Part shown: piece after piece, positions 40,474 through 49,559 of the stretch
Position numbering within the stretch: position 1 is the first letter of the stretch
Layout: the number at the start of each line of letters is the position of its first letter
Virus record (IMG/VR): IMGVR_UViG_3300013137_000023
Location: 1 to 56,925 of that record
DNA length: 56,925 nucleotides
Reading direction: 5' to 3' (one strand)
Source: a virus
The notes under the pieces: generated by a model
What the model was told of the DNA's origin: nothing
Seen by the model: the letters and a program-made list of their open reading frames with translations, nothing else
Databases searched by the model: none
Translations under genes and position numbers: made by a program

Positions 40474-42519
40474 TTATTGTTTTCCTCCCATCATGCCAAT
40501 CGCCTGAAGTACCTGTTGGGGATTAACCGCTTGTCTTGGTTGACCTCCTGCGGGTGCTGGTATGGGTAGCCCACCCTTTGCAGCCGCACCACCCATACCA
40601 ATTTCCTGAACATTGGCTTCGTTTAGGTTGGCTTGACTCTGGAGATTATTGGCCCTGGCCCGTTCTGCTTCCATTTCCATTTGTTTCATTTTTTGTTCTT
40701 CTTCTTCGCTTATCAGTAATTCATGCGAATCGGCAAAAGCAAAATAACCAAGGAGGCGGTCTGCAAATTCACGCAGGTTTAACCTCTGGTATAGCGGCGG
40801 TATCTTGGCGCAAATTCCAAGGAACTCAAGCAATGACTTCAACTCCTCCATCTTACGGAAATACTCACTCACGGCCCCGCTTCTGATCGTTACGTTGCGA
40901 AGCAGAAACATGACCTTTTCTTCCCTTGTGGAACGGTTAAGTGGTAAGCCGTACTTCTTGGAAATCTCCTGAAGAACCGGGTCTCTGAAATCATCCCAAT
41001 ACATGATAGCCAACTGCCGGGTCATTTCCACAAATTCTTTAATAGCTTCCTCTACCGTTATGCCTATACTTTCCCACATGGCATTAGCTTCACCGGTCTT
41101 AACCTGTACCTCTGTTGCTGTGGTGTCGGCCCTGGTATTCAGGGCCATCATAATATCGGTAATAAAATCTACGTTCTGAATGGCCCTCCTGATGATCTCA
41201 ATACTGGCTAATGCTCCCTGGGGAATGTCGCTAAACGGAATCTCTCTTACGGCCTGTTCGCTACCCTTCTTTAATATCGGCCTACCCGGTTCAAGGTTAA
41301 GCAAAACATCGGGGTTTCGCAAAAGATCGGGGTCAACTTCAATCAGTTTATTCAACTTCCAAAGCAATCCGTCCATGCTCATATTAATAAGATTGTTGAG
41401 GGCTTTTTGTAATGATACGGCGGCCTCAATCATGGACTGCCCTTCATTCCTGAAAAGGAAATCTATGGGGCTGAATTTAATATATGGGGATCTTCCTTCT
41501 AATGATCCATAAAAGTTATATGGCTTATCTATCCGGTGTGGATTAAGGATATATTCTTTATTGGCAAGAACGAGATAGGCATTTTCATTAATCAGACTTC
41601 CATCTCTGGCAAACAATGGGCCGTGGTATTCGTAAATGTGGGCAGTTTTCTTGAAGCTGTTTTTCTGTGCCGATATATTCAGGTTGGCAAGGCGTTCAAC
41701 CTCTGTCTGATCAAAAGCATAATCAATCTCTTTCAGCTTCTTGACTTGGGCGGCATCGTAAAGTGGGGCTTCTCCGTTTGGTCCTTTCTTGCTGTATTGT
41801 TCCAACATATAAACCGGGATATAACTTTCTTCAATAAAGAACGTACCGGCCTTATCAAACCATGTCTGTCTTGGGTCAACCACTTCTGCGGCAAGCCGGG
41901 AACTTTCATAGGTTACTTTATCAAGGGCAATATCAACATAGGTATTATACATCCCGGCATCATCCTGCTCAACCTTTGTCTGTTTCGATACCTCCACGCC
42001 TGTTTTCTTAATGGGTTCCCACCATAGCTTGATAATACCAAGACCAAACACCAGACCGCTTTCAATGGCCTTACCTAAAACCTGAATCCACCCAATTGAA
42101 TTAAGCCAGTAGTCGAGAACCCTTTCCTGCCCGGCAATCTCAATAGAATCCATGCCCTCATTAAGTGGGTCTTTCAGGTCAAAGACACGTCTGGCACGAA
42201 AAAGGATACGCTTCAGAAGTGATGTGGCCTTTTTAATGGCTGGATAGAGTTCAGAAAGGAATACTTTTGACTGCCAGTCCTCTTTCTTTGATGTATCCTG
42301 GTAGTTGATATACATGGCCCAACAATCATCCCACACGGCCCGTACATTCCGATATTCATCTTCGGCTTGTTGGCGGCTTGTCAGGATGAAATCACGGGCA
42401 TCATCCAGATTGAAAGAATACTCTGGATTAGGTTCCTTCTTGTCCTCGTCTGCGATCTGGTCTGTGTTAGTTAAAATCTGGTCATTTTCAATTTGTGGTT
42501 CTTTTTTCCGACTTGCCAT
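40474..42519 (-). CDS. Portal protein
   Basis: A 681-residue protein of the podovirus-type head-to-tail connector. It has a long helical N-terminus, a conserved centre (IEIAGQERVLDYWLNSIGWIQ; GLGIIKLWWEP) and FLFRNEGQSMIEAAVSLQKA before a conserved helix, as in portals that form the 12-fold DNA channel. The C-terminus is Gln- and Glu-rich (EEEEQKMKQMEMEAERARAN). It sits after terminase and a small zinc protein, the usual order. Confidence 0.85.
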   Translation of the reverse strand: MASRKKEPQIENDQILTNTDQIADEDKKEPNPEYSFNLDDARDFILTSRQQAEDEYRNVRAVWDDCWAMYINYQDTSKKEDWQSKVFLSELYPAIKKATSLLKRILFRARRVFDLKDPLNEGMDSIEIAGQERVLDYWLNSIGWIQVLGKAIESGLVFGLGIIKLWWEPIKKTGVEVSKQTKVEQDDAGMYNTYVDIALDKVTYESSRLAAEVVDPRQTWFDKAGTFFIEESYIPVYMLEQYSKKGPNGEAPLYDAAQVKKLKEIDYAFDQTEVERLANLNISAQKNSFKKTAHIYEYHGPLFARDGSLINENAYLVLANKEYILNPHRIDKPYNFYGSLEGRSPYIKFSPIDFLFRNEGQSMIEAAVSLQKALNNLINMSMDGLLWKLNKLIEVDPDLLRNPDVLLNLEPGRPILKKGSEQAVREIPFSDIPQGALASIEIIRRAIQNVDFITDIMMALNTRADTTATEVQVKTGEANAMWESIGITVEEAIKEFVEMTRQLAIMYWDDFRDPVLQEISKKYGLPLNRSTREEKVMFLLRNVTIRSGAVSEYFRKMEELKSLLEFLGICAKIPPLYQRLNLREFADRLLGYFAFADSHELLISEEEEQKMKQMEMEAERARANNLQSQANLNEANVQEIGMGGAAAKGGLPIPAPAGGQPRQAVNPQQVLQAIGMMGGKQ

Positions 42520-42563
42520 TTAAGGTTCTCACGATCTCTCCCCCCGTAACAACCTTGTTAAGA

Positions 42564-42833
42564 TTAACTAAAACTTCTCCAATGCAGATTTCGGTCAAAC
42601 ACCCCAAGTCGTTTCGTTTCCCTTTCTATCCAATCTTTAGTGGGAAGCATGTGTCCGTGGGCTTCTGGATGGTCAATGTCAAAAGCATTGGGGCCGACAG
42701 GAAGTCTTTCGATCTCAAATAACGCCCCGCAATCCGTACACATGAACCGGCTGTATATTTTGGCCGTCTTGTTGCTAAATATATGTCCAACAAATTCAGC
42801 CGCCCCCGTACCACAATAGTTACAATATGCCAT
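42564..42833 (-). CDS. Small zinc protein between terminase and portal
   Basis: An 89-residue protein with CNYCG (residues 4-8) and CTDCG (32-36) as a zinc ribbon, then a His/Pro-rich region. The gene lies 8 bases from the terminase stop. It may be a packaging accessory factor. No family was recognised. Confidence 0.6.
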   Translation of the reverse strand: MAYCNYCGTGAAEFVGHIFSNKTAKIYSRFMCTDCGALFEIERLPVGPNAFDIDHPEAHGHMLPTKDWIERETKRLGVFDRNLHWRSFS

Positions 42834-42841
42834 AAAGCTCC

Positions 42842-44488
42842 TTATGTTGCATAGGTACTGGCAATTCCACGCCTCATCATTTTGTTTGCGGAACCATCTA
42901 AATAACTATAATCCCGTCCGCTATATTTGTTCTCTGGTGAACGCTCAATTAATAAACACATATAGCTGAAGGCTTTCCGGTAATGGTCCGGTCCCTGCTT
43001 GATCCAGGTATGTCTTACGGCACCAGAATCCTCATCCTCAACTTTCTTACGGGCCACATTATGACAATGCTTTGCAAATTCTTTGGTTATATCTGAAACT
43101 GCCGGGAGCAAAACCTTACCCTCCTGAATCATGTCATGGCTTGCATCCATAGCCTGTGTCTGATAAACCGAAACCTTCTTGGCTGTATCGTCCCAATGAA
43201 TACCCGTCTTAAAGCTGTTGCTATAATAACAGATCCAGGCCCGGTGTGGATACTGTTTTGCCCATTCAATCGCCCTGGCCGGGAACGGTAAACCGTCAAT
43301 CACAGAATAACAGTTATACCGTTTCATAAGATCGTCAAGACCTCCCCATGACGAAGTGCCGATATAAATAATCCTGACTGTTCCCCCGTATTCCTTACGC
43401 CCTACCACAACATGGTGTTTCTCCGGTCCAACATCAATACCCATGATGGTACTGATACCGCCCGAAGTATGTTCCATACCGTACCCCTTGCATAAAGCCA
43501 GAACGTGCGCTTCTTCAAGGCGGTCTTTTGCGTCTGTATAGGCCCGAGCCATTCGGCTGTTCCAGAAATCAGCCGGGTAACGGGTGGTAAAATACTCCTC
43601 ATAAATCTTATCCAGCAAGAACGGCTTGGCACTATGAAGCTGGCTGACACAATAGCCGCTTGCCGGTCTGCCCTGGTATAGTTTCCCCGGATACTTGGCA
43701 ACAAACTTATGTTTTGGATGAAGTAAGGGCAGTTCCTTGCCGCACTTGACACATACCCGCTTGGCTCCCTCCGGTGTCATAACCAGACATGCCGGAAAAT
43801 CTTCTTCCATGCAGGTATAATGGCGGCAAGCCTCACAATACATCATCCGGTATTTCTGGTCCGTCTTTTGAAACGCCTCATCCACACCGTAGTCAACCAT
43901 TGTTGGTGTACTAAAGATAGAAACTTCGGCAAAATCACTATGGTCCAGCCGTTTCATTGCGTGGTCTATGTTCTGCTGATCGCTTACATCAATCTCATCA
44001 AATACCAGTTTGTCGGCGCTGATGGTTCTGGCCTGCACAATGGACTTCAGGCCCCGAAAGTGAAGCATACATTGGCCTATCTTCTTGACCGTTGCCGTAT
44101 CGGTGTCCCTTACCAAGTCCTTTAATATGGGGTTGGCATCAATCAACGGACCAACCTTTGTCTTACTTACGTCTACCACGTCCGTCTTGGTAGGGAAGTA
44201 ATAGATAATGCCGGACTTGTATTTATAGGCGCATCCATGCAAATCCTTAATAATCTCTGAGGTGGTGTATCCGAGTTGCCCCCCCTTCAGGCAGACGATA
44301 AATGGGGCATCATCGTTAAAAAACTCCCACAAATATTCATGGCCCTTGAGAGTAAAAAGCTGCCCGGCATCCGGTATATAGAAATTATTATGCTCCGCCC
44401 ATGCCGAAGGGTCAACCCATTGAAGCGCCGCTTCCTGCCATTCCGGGTCATTGGGGTCGAATTTTGGTAATTTAGCTGGTCTTGCCAT
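42842..44488 (-). CDS. Terminase large subunit, gpA-like
   Basis: A 548-residue protein. The Walker A-like loop is LKGGQLGYTTS (67-77), as in lambda gpA rather than GKT type; Walker B is LVFDEID (161-167). A zinc-binding insertion has Cys218, Cys221, Cys246 and Cys249. After the ATPase the nuclease domain begins at GIDVGPEKHH. It cuts and packages DNA into the procapsid. Length is slightly below lambda gpA (641). Confidence 0.88.
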   Translation of the reverse strand: MARPAKLPKFDPNDPEWQEAALQWVDPSAWAEHNNFYIPDAGQLFTLKGHEYLWEFFNDDAPFIVCLKGGQLGYTTSEIIKDLHGCAYKYKSGIIYYFPTKTDVVDVSKTKVGPLIDANPILKDLVRDTDTATVKKIGQCMLHFRGLKSIVQARTISADKLVFDEIDVSDQQNIDHAMKRLDHSDFAEVSIFSTPTMVDYGVDEAFQKTDQKYRMMYCEACRHYTCMEEDFPACLVMTPEGAKRVCVKCGKELPLLHPKHKFVAKYPGKLYQGRPASGYCVSQLHSAKPFLLDKIYEEYFTTRYPADFWNSRMARAYTDAKDRLEEAHVLALCKGYGMEHTSGGISTIMGIDVGPEKHHVVVGRKEYGGTVRIIYIGTSSWGGLDDLMKRYNCYSVIDGLPFPARAIEWAKQYPHRAWICYYSNSFKTGIHWDDTAKKVSVYQTQAMDASHDMIQEGKVLLPAVSDITKEFAKHCHNVARKKVEDEDSGAVRHTWIKQGPDHYRKAFSYMCLLIERSPENKYSGRDYSYLDGSANKMMRRGIASTYAT

Positions 44489-44520
44489 TATGTTATGTTG
44501 GTATGCTCATACGGTTCATT

Positions 44521-44835
44521 CTACCTGCTACTTGAAAAGAATGTTTCTTTCTCTTCATCTTCATCTTCTTGGGCTGTCTTGACTTCCATCATCTGAATCT
44601 GAAGCTCGCACCGCCTATCCTTCCTGTCGCCATCATAGACGTTCTCAGAGAACCCCACACACTCGGCCTCGGCATAGACCTTAGTCTTATCACCAACCTT
44701 CAGCTTATCAAGGCCCAGGTCGTCAATTTTCTCATCACAAATAGTAATCCTAAGACCATAAGGATACCCGTTAAAGTCATCAGGCCCAGGCAAATCCTCC
44801 TGCACATCCTTCTTCTCAACCTTCATGTCAATCAT
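44521..44835 (-). CDS. Capsid-stapling / decoration-like protein
   Basis: A 104-residue acidic protein. YPYGLRITICDEKIDDLGLD and the following VGDKTKVYAEAECV match a small protein family found beside podovirus structural genes and annotated as capsid staple or decoration proteins. It ends in an acidic EDEDEEKE stretch. The position upstream of terminase is in line with this. Confidence 0.6.
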   Translation of the reverse strand: MIDMKVEKKDVQEDLPGPDDFNGYPYGLRITICDEKIDDLGLDKLKVGDKTKVYAEAECVGFSENVYDGDRKDRRCELQIQMMEVKTAQEDEDEEKETFFSSSR

Positions 44836-44886
44836 GGTTTATTTATCCCCCGCTAAGCTTTTTTCTTGATATTATATTTAATTACG

Positions 44887-45018
44887 TTACCGCTTCTTCC
44901 CCCGTCTCGACTTCTCCAAGGCAATAGCCACGGCCTGTTTCTGAGGCTTCCCACTCTCCACCAGCTCCTTAATGTTCTGGCTTACAACCTTCTTCCCCTT
45001 ACCTTCCTTTAATGGCAT
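44887..45018 (-). CDS. Small basic phage protein (DUF6496-like)
   Basis: A 43-residue ORF starting at the ATG at 45018, behind GGAAAGGTAGG. Sequence GKGKKVVSQNIKELVESGKP ... AIALEKSRRGKKR fits a family of short basic proteins common in phages near head genes. It may bind DNA. Preceded by a nine-codon leader-like frame. Confidence 0.65.
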   Translation of the reverse strand: MPLKEGKGKKVVSQNIKELVESGKPQKQAVAIALEKSRRGKKR

Positions 45019-45178
45019 ACCCACCTACCTTTCCTTCTTCTTACCCTTGCTCATAGCCCACCCCACCCCCAACATGACCTTAATTTAATTTTTATATGGG
45101 GCTATTAAAGTTAAGCACCTGTTGTCAAGCACATCCCCATAGCCCCATTCCGAAACCCATCAATCGGGTCATTCGGCT

Positions 45179-45367
45179 CTAAATCCAATTCTCCGAGACA
45201 TACAGGCAGACCATCTTCCACCCAGGCTTCGTCTTCCCGCAATTCTCACACATCCACTTATATTCCCCGTGCATCTTCTTGTCAACCCACACCTGTTCAA
45301 AGTTCCTGATATGCTCCCCGTATTTCCTATCCTCTTTGTTATTCATACAGCTACACGGCTTTAACAT
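45179..45367 (-). CDS. Small zinc-ribbon-like protein
   Basis: A 62-residue protein with CSCM near the start and CENCGKTKPGW near residue 40. The ATG at 45367 lies 8 bases after GAGGGAG and overlaps the end of the RepL-like gene by 17 bases, suggesting coupling. Function unknown. Confidence 0.6.
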   Translation of the reverse strand: MLKPCSCMNNKEDRKYGEHIRNFEQVWVDKKMHGEYKWMCENCGKTKPGWKMVCLYVSENWI

Positions 45368-45875
45368 TATCTCCCTCTCTCAGGTTCCCCCACTTAACCC
45401 CCTGGCAGACCCGGATCCGGTAATTCCTGAACATGGTCTGTAAAACTCTGTTTATCCGGTTCCCCTTACAAAAAAGCCACGGGTTCATAAAATATTGCCT
45501 CTCCCTGCCGTTCCTCCCCCGATAAAGTATGTCTTTGGTAATTAAACAGTTTATCGTCTCAAATACCGTGCTTCTCGACAAGCAGGACAACCGCACCATG
45601 TCGTCAAATGTCAGCATATTCCCGTTCTCATGCTTCAAACAACAATCCTCATAACCAACAAACGGGCTAACCGTAAAAAGAAGCGCCTTTTCGTTCGGGG
45701 TCAAGTCCCCCATCCACTTAACAATCTCCCGCAGGTTCCCTTTATAAAAATGCTCAACCCTCCACACATGAACCCGGTCAAGATAACATATAGATGCCTT
45801 CCTCACTATCCGGTCCCCTTCTCCTATCTCCCCAACTACCTGACCAGTAGCCTCATCCAGTACTATTCTTGCCAT
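45351..45875 (-). CDS. RepL-like winged-helix replication or control protein
   Basis: A 174-residue protein. The layout GDRIVRKASICYLDRVHVWR ... LTPNEKALLFTVSPFVGYED ... LTFDDMVRLSCLSRSTVFET (winged helix) ... RQYFMNPWLFCKGNRINRVL follows the RepL family of plasmid replication initiators, members of which occur in phages. It could bind the paired palindromes just upstream (45891-45937). Either it starts replication or it regulates late genes. Confidence 0.7.
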   Translation of the reverse strand: MARIVLDEATGQVVGEIGEGDRIVRKASICYLDRVHVWRVEHFYKGNLREIVKWMGDLTPNEKALLFTVSPFVGYEDCCLKHENGNMLTFDDMVRLSCLSRSTVFETINCLITKDILYRGRNGRERQYFMNPWLFCKGNRINRVLQTMFRNYRIRVCQGVKWGNLREGDNVKAV

Positions 45876-46211
45876 TCCTTACCCCCGTAGGTTCGCCAGG
45901 CGAACTAAAACCCCCCCCGTAGGTTCGCCAGGCGAACTTTGGAATATTGACCTAAACCAATAATATCATTATGAGAACATGCCATTTTTCGGGTCGGTGC
46001 CCCTCTTAACTCTTAAATCAACCATTATAACCTATTTTCAGGTTCACGGGGTTTGTTCTTTTATCACCCCAAGTTTTCTGAGTTAGGGTATAAAAAAACC
46101 CAGGACCAAGGGCCAATGGGAACCCAACCCGATCCCCGTTTTTGACCCCCCCCTTGCCCTGAAAATCCTCCCAAACTGGCGAAGTCTGGAAGTTTACATA
46201 ATAAGTTTTTA
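45876..46211. other. Intergenic control region with two palindromic operators
   Basis: GTTCGCCAGGCGAAC occurs at 45891-45905 and 45923-45937, each a 15-bp palindrome within a 25-bp direct repeat (45882-45906 and 45914-45938) spaced 32 bp, about three helical turns. The repeats lie immediately upstream of the RepL-like gene, so they are probably its operators or its origin-like iterons. A weak minus-strand TATAAT lies at 46029-46024. No other gene was seen. Confidence 0.65.
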
Positions 46212-46877
46212 TCAGACACCGGAATAATCCTCAATAATATCAACCCCTTGCAGATCGCCCGGGGAAATGCCGGAATTATCTGTTCTGGGTTGGGATTTGA
46301 TGGGTGAACCATTACCCGAATCCCTATTATCTGGGGTATCTAATCCCACAACCTCAGCCCGGCGTCGACCCCTGATCGTATCAGCTAATGCTTTTTGTGC
46401 CATCGAGTCTTGTGCTATTACTGTAATTCGACCCGTTAAACCCACATTTGAGGTAGATTGGTTGGTTTCAAGCCTGTATTTATCGTACAAGATCCCTAAT
46501 GCAACTACCCTTTGATAGGGATTTAGACTTTTTATTTCATCCTCTGTTATCGAAAATATTAGTTTTTTGGCCAGATTATCAAAAACCCACGCCCTGTTAT
46601 CTGCGTACCCTTCGGTCTCAATAATATCATCCTCGGCATACTTTAACCGGTGGAAAACGTTGATAGACGAGCAGCCTGCGAGTTTAGCGATTTGGCGATA
46701 CGATAAGCCTTTGTTGCGATAGCCGACGAGGGTCTCCAGGGGGATATTTTTGTGGGAGTATAGCTCGGTATTGGTTAGGGTATTATCCATATTATCCACA
46801 ATCAATGCACAATTGTGGGGGAAAGTCAAGGGGAAGTTGATTTTTGACGTTTGATAATACTGTAATATATCAAACAC
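46212..46877 (-). CDS. HTH protein, candidate small terminase or late regulator
   Basis: A 221-residue frame from a GTG at 46877; an ATG at 46790 (192 residues) is equally possible, and neither has a clear ribosome binding site. The helix-turn-helix LVGYRNKGLSYRQIAKLAGCSSINVFHRLKYAEDD is clear. The rest is helical (AWVFDNLAKKLIFSITEDEI) with a low-complexity C-terminus. Position at the head of the structural operon fits a small terminase, which also binds DNA by an HTH; a regulator is the alternative. Confidence 0.55.
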   Translation of the reverse strand: MFDILQYYQTSKINFPLTFPHNCALIVDNMDNTLTNTELYSHKNIPLETLVGYRNKGLSYRQIAKLAGCSSINVFHRLKYAEDDIIETEGYADNRAWVFDNLAKKLIFSITEDEIKSLNPYQRVVALGILYDKYRLETNQSTSNVGLTGRITVIAQDSMAQKALADTIRGRRRAEVVGLDTPDNRDSGNGSPIKSQPRTDNSGISPGDLQGVDIIEDYSGV

Positions 46878-47213
46878 ACTATTCCAGGATTTAGAAGGGT
46901 GTTACAGGATTTAGAATGATTAAATATAATAATATTAAGCGGTTGCCAATTTTTTGTATTTCACAAGGGTGCAATAAATTGTAAAATGTGTCAAGTGCCA
47001 AGATTTTTTACACATGGTAAAAAAAGCTGGCAGGTGATTGTAAAGAAAGCTGGCACTTGACAAGTACAAGACCAGACCAGAAACGCACCGTATTTACAAA
47101 TACCTAAGATAATTAAGAAAAAAAAATAATAAATAATTGGCTGTATTGGCACGGGAAATGCTTATTAATATGGTAAAAAAACACAACGGGCAGGCGCCCG
47201 GAAAGGAGGAAGT
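46878..47213. promoter_or_regulatory. Divergent control region
   Basis: 336 bases without genes between the leftward and rightward operons. Contents: a 12-bp direct repeat CAGGATTTAGAA (46885-46896, 46905-46916); a perfect 12-bp inverted repeat TGTCAAGTGCCA / TGGCACTTGACA (46989-47000 / 47051-47062); a direct repeat AGCTGGCA; a weak minus-strand promoter (TTGGCA 46949-46944, TATTTA about 46926-46921); and AT-rich runs after 47090. It is probably both a promoter and operator region and possibly an origin. Confidence 0.55.
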
Positions 47214-47537
47214 ATGAGTATTAGAAATTGTACCCCACACCCGGTTATGATCCGGGTTGGGGTGAAGGACATGACCCTGGAGCCCTTGGGGATTATCCCG
47301 AGGGTTGCGACAATCGAAACCCCCTCTGAAGAAATTGAGGGAATCCCCGCCGTCTCCCAGAAGATGGGTGATATTGAGGGACTCCCCAACCCTGAAGAGG
47401 GGGTCTTTTTTTTGGTCAGCGCCATGGTATTCGGGGCATCTGACCGACAGGATTTACTGGCCCCGGACACCGGGAAAACCTGCATCCGGGATGACCAAGG
47501 ACGGATTCAGGCGGTAACCCGTCTTATCAGGAAATAA
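47214..47537 (+). CDS. Conserved small protein, first gene of the rightward operon
   Basis: A 107-residue protein behind GAAAGGAGGAAGT. NCTPHPVMI ... LGIIPRVATIE ... GLPNPEEGVFFLVSAMVF follows a pattern I have seen in short phage and actinobacterial proteins of unknown function. The PNPEEG turn and Val-Ser strand suggest a compact beta-rich fold. Role unknown. Confidence 0.7.
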   Translation: MSIRNCTPHPVMIRVGVKDMTLEPLGIIPRVATIETPSEEIEGIPAVSQKMGDIEGLPNPEEGVFFLVSAMVFGASDRQDLLAPDTGKTCIRDDQGRIQAVTRLIRK

Positions 47538-47594
47538 TTTCAAAGCAGACCTGAAGCTGACCTATCGGCGTGACGGGGAGAAAGAAGGAGAAAT

Positions 47595-47816
47595 ATGTGT
47601 TGGATAATTGACAAAAAAATGAACTTCCCTGGAATTACCGGGGAGGTTACGATTAATATCCACCGTGGGGGGACATATAACCTGTGGTGGAATGAGGGCA
47701 CAACTGTTTTTTCCGGGTATATTAACCCGGATGGAGTGTTAGAGAAATCTTGGGAGGGTGAATTAGACTCACCTTCCCAAGAAATCTTTACACAGGACTA
47801 TCCCAGGCTCATGTAG
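47595..47816 (+). CDS. Hypothetical 73-residue protein
   Basis: A beta-rich protein with Gly and Trp (MCWIIDKKMNFPGITGEVTI ... YNLWWNEGTTVFSGY), behind AGAAGGAGAAAT. No family was recognised. Confidence 0.6.
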   Translation: MCWIIDKKMNFPGITGEVTINIHRGGTYNLWWNEGTTVFSGYINPDGVLEKSWEGELDSPSQEIFTQDYPRLM

Positions 47817-47837
47817 CAGCCGGGAAAAGGAGGAAAA

Positions 47838-48182
47838 ATGAGTCAAGAAGGGATCGCAAGAAAAATTTCCGACTTCCTGGAAGCCGACCCGGAAGGGTAT
47901 CGGCTGTTTACCCATGCTGGGGCAGGATATTGTTATCTGTTCCGGCATGAGGACGTAGGATCGGGGGCAGCTTTTGAAGTGTCCCCCTTGGAAGCCCTCG
48001 ATGAGGGCTGGTTGACGGTCAATGAAGAGGGGACTGGCGTCCGCCTTCCTGGCGGGGACATGGTCCCCCTTCAGATCGATTGGGTTAAAGTTAGAAGGAG
48101 AGTGGAAGACACCCTCCGAAAATTAGAGGACCGCAAAAAATTATACAAGGTGGCTCGTGAGCTAAATGTAAAACTCACATAG
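47838..48182 (+). CDS. Hypothetical 114-residue protein
   Basis: Behind AAAAGGAGGAAAA. First part globular (HAGAGYCYLFRHEDVGSG), second part helical (WVKVRRRVEDTLRKLEDRKK). The following terminator (48223-48257) would end or weaken transcription after it. Function unknown. Confidence 0.6.
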   Translation: MSQEGIARKISDFLEADPEGYRLFTHAGAGYCYLFRHEDVGSGAAFEVSPLEALDEGWLTVNEEGTGVRLPGGDMVPLQIDWVKVRRRVEDTLRKLEDRKKLYKVARELNVKLT

Positions 48183-48192
48183 GCCACCGAAC

Positions 48193-48257
48193 GGCCCCGG
48201 AGAAATCCGGGGCAAATCAAAGGCCGATTATCCCATAAAGGGGTAGTCGGCTTTTTT
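48193..48257 (+). terminator. Tandem hairpins, terminator in the rightward operon
   Basis: A GCCCCGG/CCGGGGC hairpin (48194-48213) is followed by a second stem, GCCGATTATCCC with GGGGTAGTCGGC (48223-48251), and TTTTTT. It is a clear terminator inside the operon, so genes from 48300 onwards need readthrough or another promoter. Confidence 0.8.
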
Positions 48258-48299
48258 GTTTTAATTGGCCAACGGGCATGAGCCCGGAAAGGAGGGAGC

Positions 48300-48875
48300 A
48301 TGAAAACGGAATCTATGCAAGAAAATCTTGAAAAACTTTTTTTTGCCGGGAAAATCAAGGCGGGGATTGTCTATGATCTTATGCCAAGCGATTGTAGGGG
48401 TGATGGATATGATATTGCTCTCATATCCAGGTATGATGAGAGCGGAGAATATGAGATTGCCGGACACACGCTGGCCGTAAAATGCGAGGTTAAAGTCGGG
48501 TCACCAAAGTGGAGTGAAGGCACCCCGGCCCTATACTCTCTAATTATGGATAGGGTAGTTAATCTCCCTAAAAAAATAGACAACCCAAGGACCAAAACCG
48601 ACAAGAGGGTTAATTGGCTCATTGATAACTATGATGCAATTTATAGCCTGCCCAGGGCAAACCATAGCAGATGCCGGGGCAATTGTAATAATGGCGCAAC
48701 GTGTCGAGACCAGTCTATAGGAGGTTGGGGGTATTGGGTATGGGCGCTTAGGAGAGCCAACATTGACCACCAATCCAAAAATTATTGGTCCGGGTCTAAC
48801 CCAACCCCGAGTACAAGTATTAGGCGGGTAATTGCGAAGTATATCCTTGACAATTGTCCTGCGGAGCTACGTTAA
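48300..48875 (+). CDS. Hypothetical 191-residue protein with Cys cluster
   Basis: The largest protein of the rightward operon, behind GGAAAGGAGGGAGC. The first half looks globular and acidic (LMPSDCRGDGYDIALISRYD). A central cysteine group (CRGNCNNGATC, about residues 123-133) could bind metal. Trp/Asn-rich stretch at 150-175. No family was recognised. Confidence 0.65.
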   Translation: MKTESMQENLEKLFFAGKIKAGIVYDLMPSDCRGDGYDIALISRYDESGEYEIAGHTLAVKCEVKVGSPKWSEGTPALYSLIMDRVVNLPKKIDNPRTKTDKRVNWLIDNYDAIYSLPRANHSRCRGNCNNGATCRDQSIGGWGYWVWALRRANIDHQSKNYWSGSNPTPSTSIRRVIAKYILDNCPAELR

Positions 48876-48929
48876 ACCAAATCCCCAGGCAGGAGGGATT
48901 AAATAAACCAGAAAGAAAGGAGAAAAGCT

Positions 48930-49175
48930 ATGACTAAGGAAAATTGGATTAAACATATTGAAGAGTCCGAACATTGTAATATCAAAGAAATTACAAAAAA
49001 TGAATGGCTTGGATATTTGCTTGTACATCGGGAAGAAAGGCCCGAATGCCCGGAATGTAAAGCCCGAAAAAAAAGCAGGGAAGCAAATCTCAGGGCAAAA
49101 AATCACCGGGCTGCTTACCGTGATCTGGGAATGAAACGGGTAAGGGGAAGCTTGGGCGGAGTATACTACGAATAA
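48930..49175 (+). CDS. Small zinc-type protein with conserved C-terminal motif
   Basis: An 81-residue protein behind AGAAAGGAGAAAAGCT. CPECKARKK gives a CxxC; the end (LGMKRVRGSLGGVYYE) resembles a motif repeated in many short phage proteins, where GxxxVRGxLGGxYW-like ends recur. Function unknown. Confidence 0.65.
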   Translation: MTKENWIKHIEESEHCNIKEITKNEWLGYLLVHREERPECPECKARKKSREANLRAKNHRAAYRDLGMKRVRGSLGGVYYE

Positions 49176-49219
49176 CCAACAAATCCTGCTGACCTATCGG
49201 AAAGAAAGGAAAACAGAAA

Positions 49220-49546
49220 ATGAAAGAATTTATTGAGCGTGATTGTGTTTTTGAAGTTGATGGAAAGAAGTTTGAAAGCAGAGGGGCTTATTTTATAACC
49301 GGGAAAAACGGTAAGTCTCTTGCCTTGTTGTTCGGGGATTGGAATGCACCGGATTATTGTCATAATGGATTCGCTGGAAATTGGCACAGCGACATAAGGT
49401 TCCCGGTACGCTATGGAAAAGTTTTTATTGGTAATATGGGAGATAAAAGGCGATGGGTTTCTTTAACCATAGACGGGAAAAACTTTAGGGGACTGTGGGC
49501 AGGCATTGGTTATAATCAGACGATAAATTTCAAACAAACCAAATAG
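49220..49546 (+). CDS. Hypothetical 108-residue protein
   Basis: A beta-rich protein (FEVDGKKFESRGAYFITGKN ... DRRWVSLTIDG-like end), behind GAAAGGAAAACAGAAA. Two similar DGK-F-motifs (DGKKFES and DGKNFRG) near both ends suggest an internal duplication. No family was recognised. Confidence 0.6.
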   Translation: MKEFIERDCVFEVDGKKFESRGAYFITGKNGKSLALLFGDWNAPDYCHNGFAGNWHSDIRFPVRYGKVFIGNMGDKRRWVSLTIDGKNFRGLWAGIGYNQTINFKQTK

Positions 49547-49559
49547 AAAGGAGAAGACT

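Noticed and set aside
45126-45131. TTGACA upstream of the small basic protein gene
   Set aside because: Best -10 candidates are 15-16 bases away and poor; late genes here may use readthrough instead.
46064-46312. 82-codon frame in the intergenic region upstream of the RepL-like gene
   Set aside because: Pro/Gly/Ser-rich reading of a C-rich tract overlapping the HTH gene in another frame.
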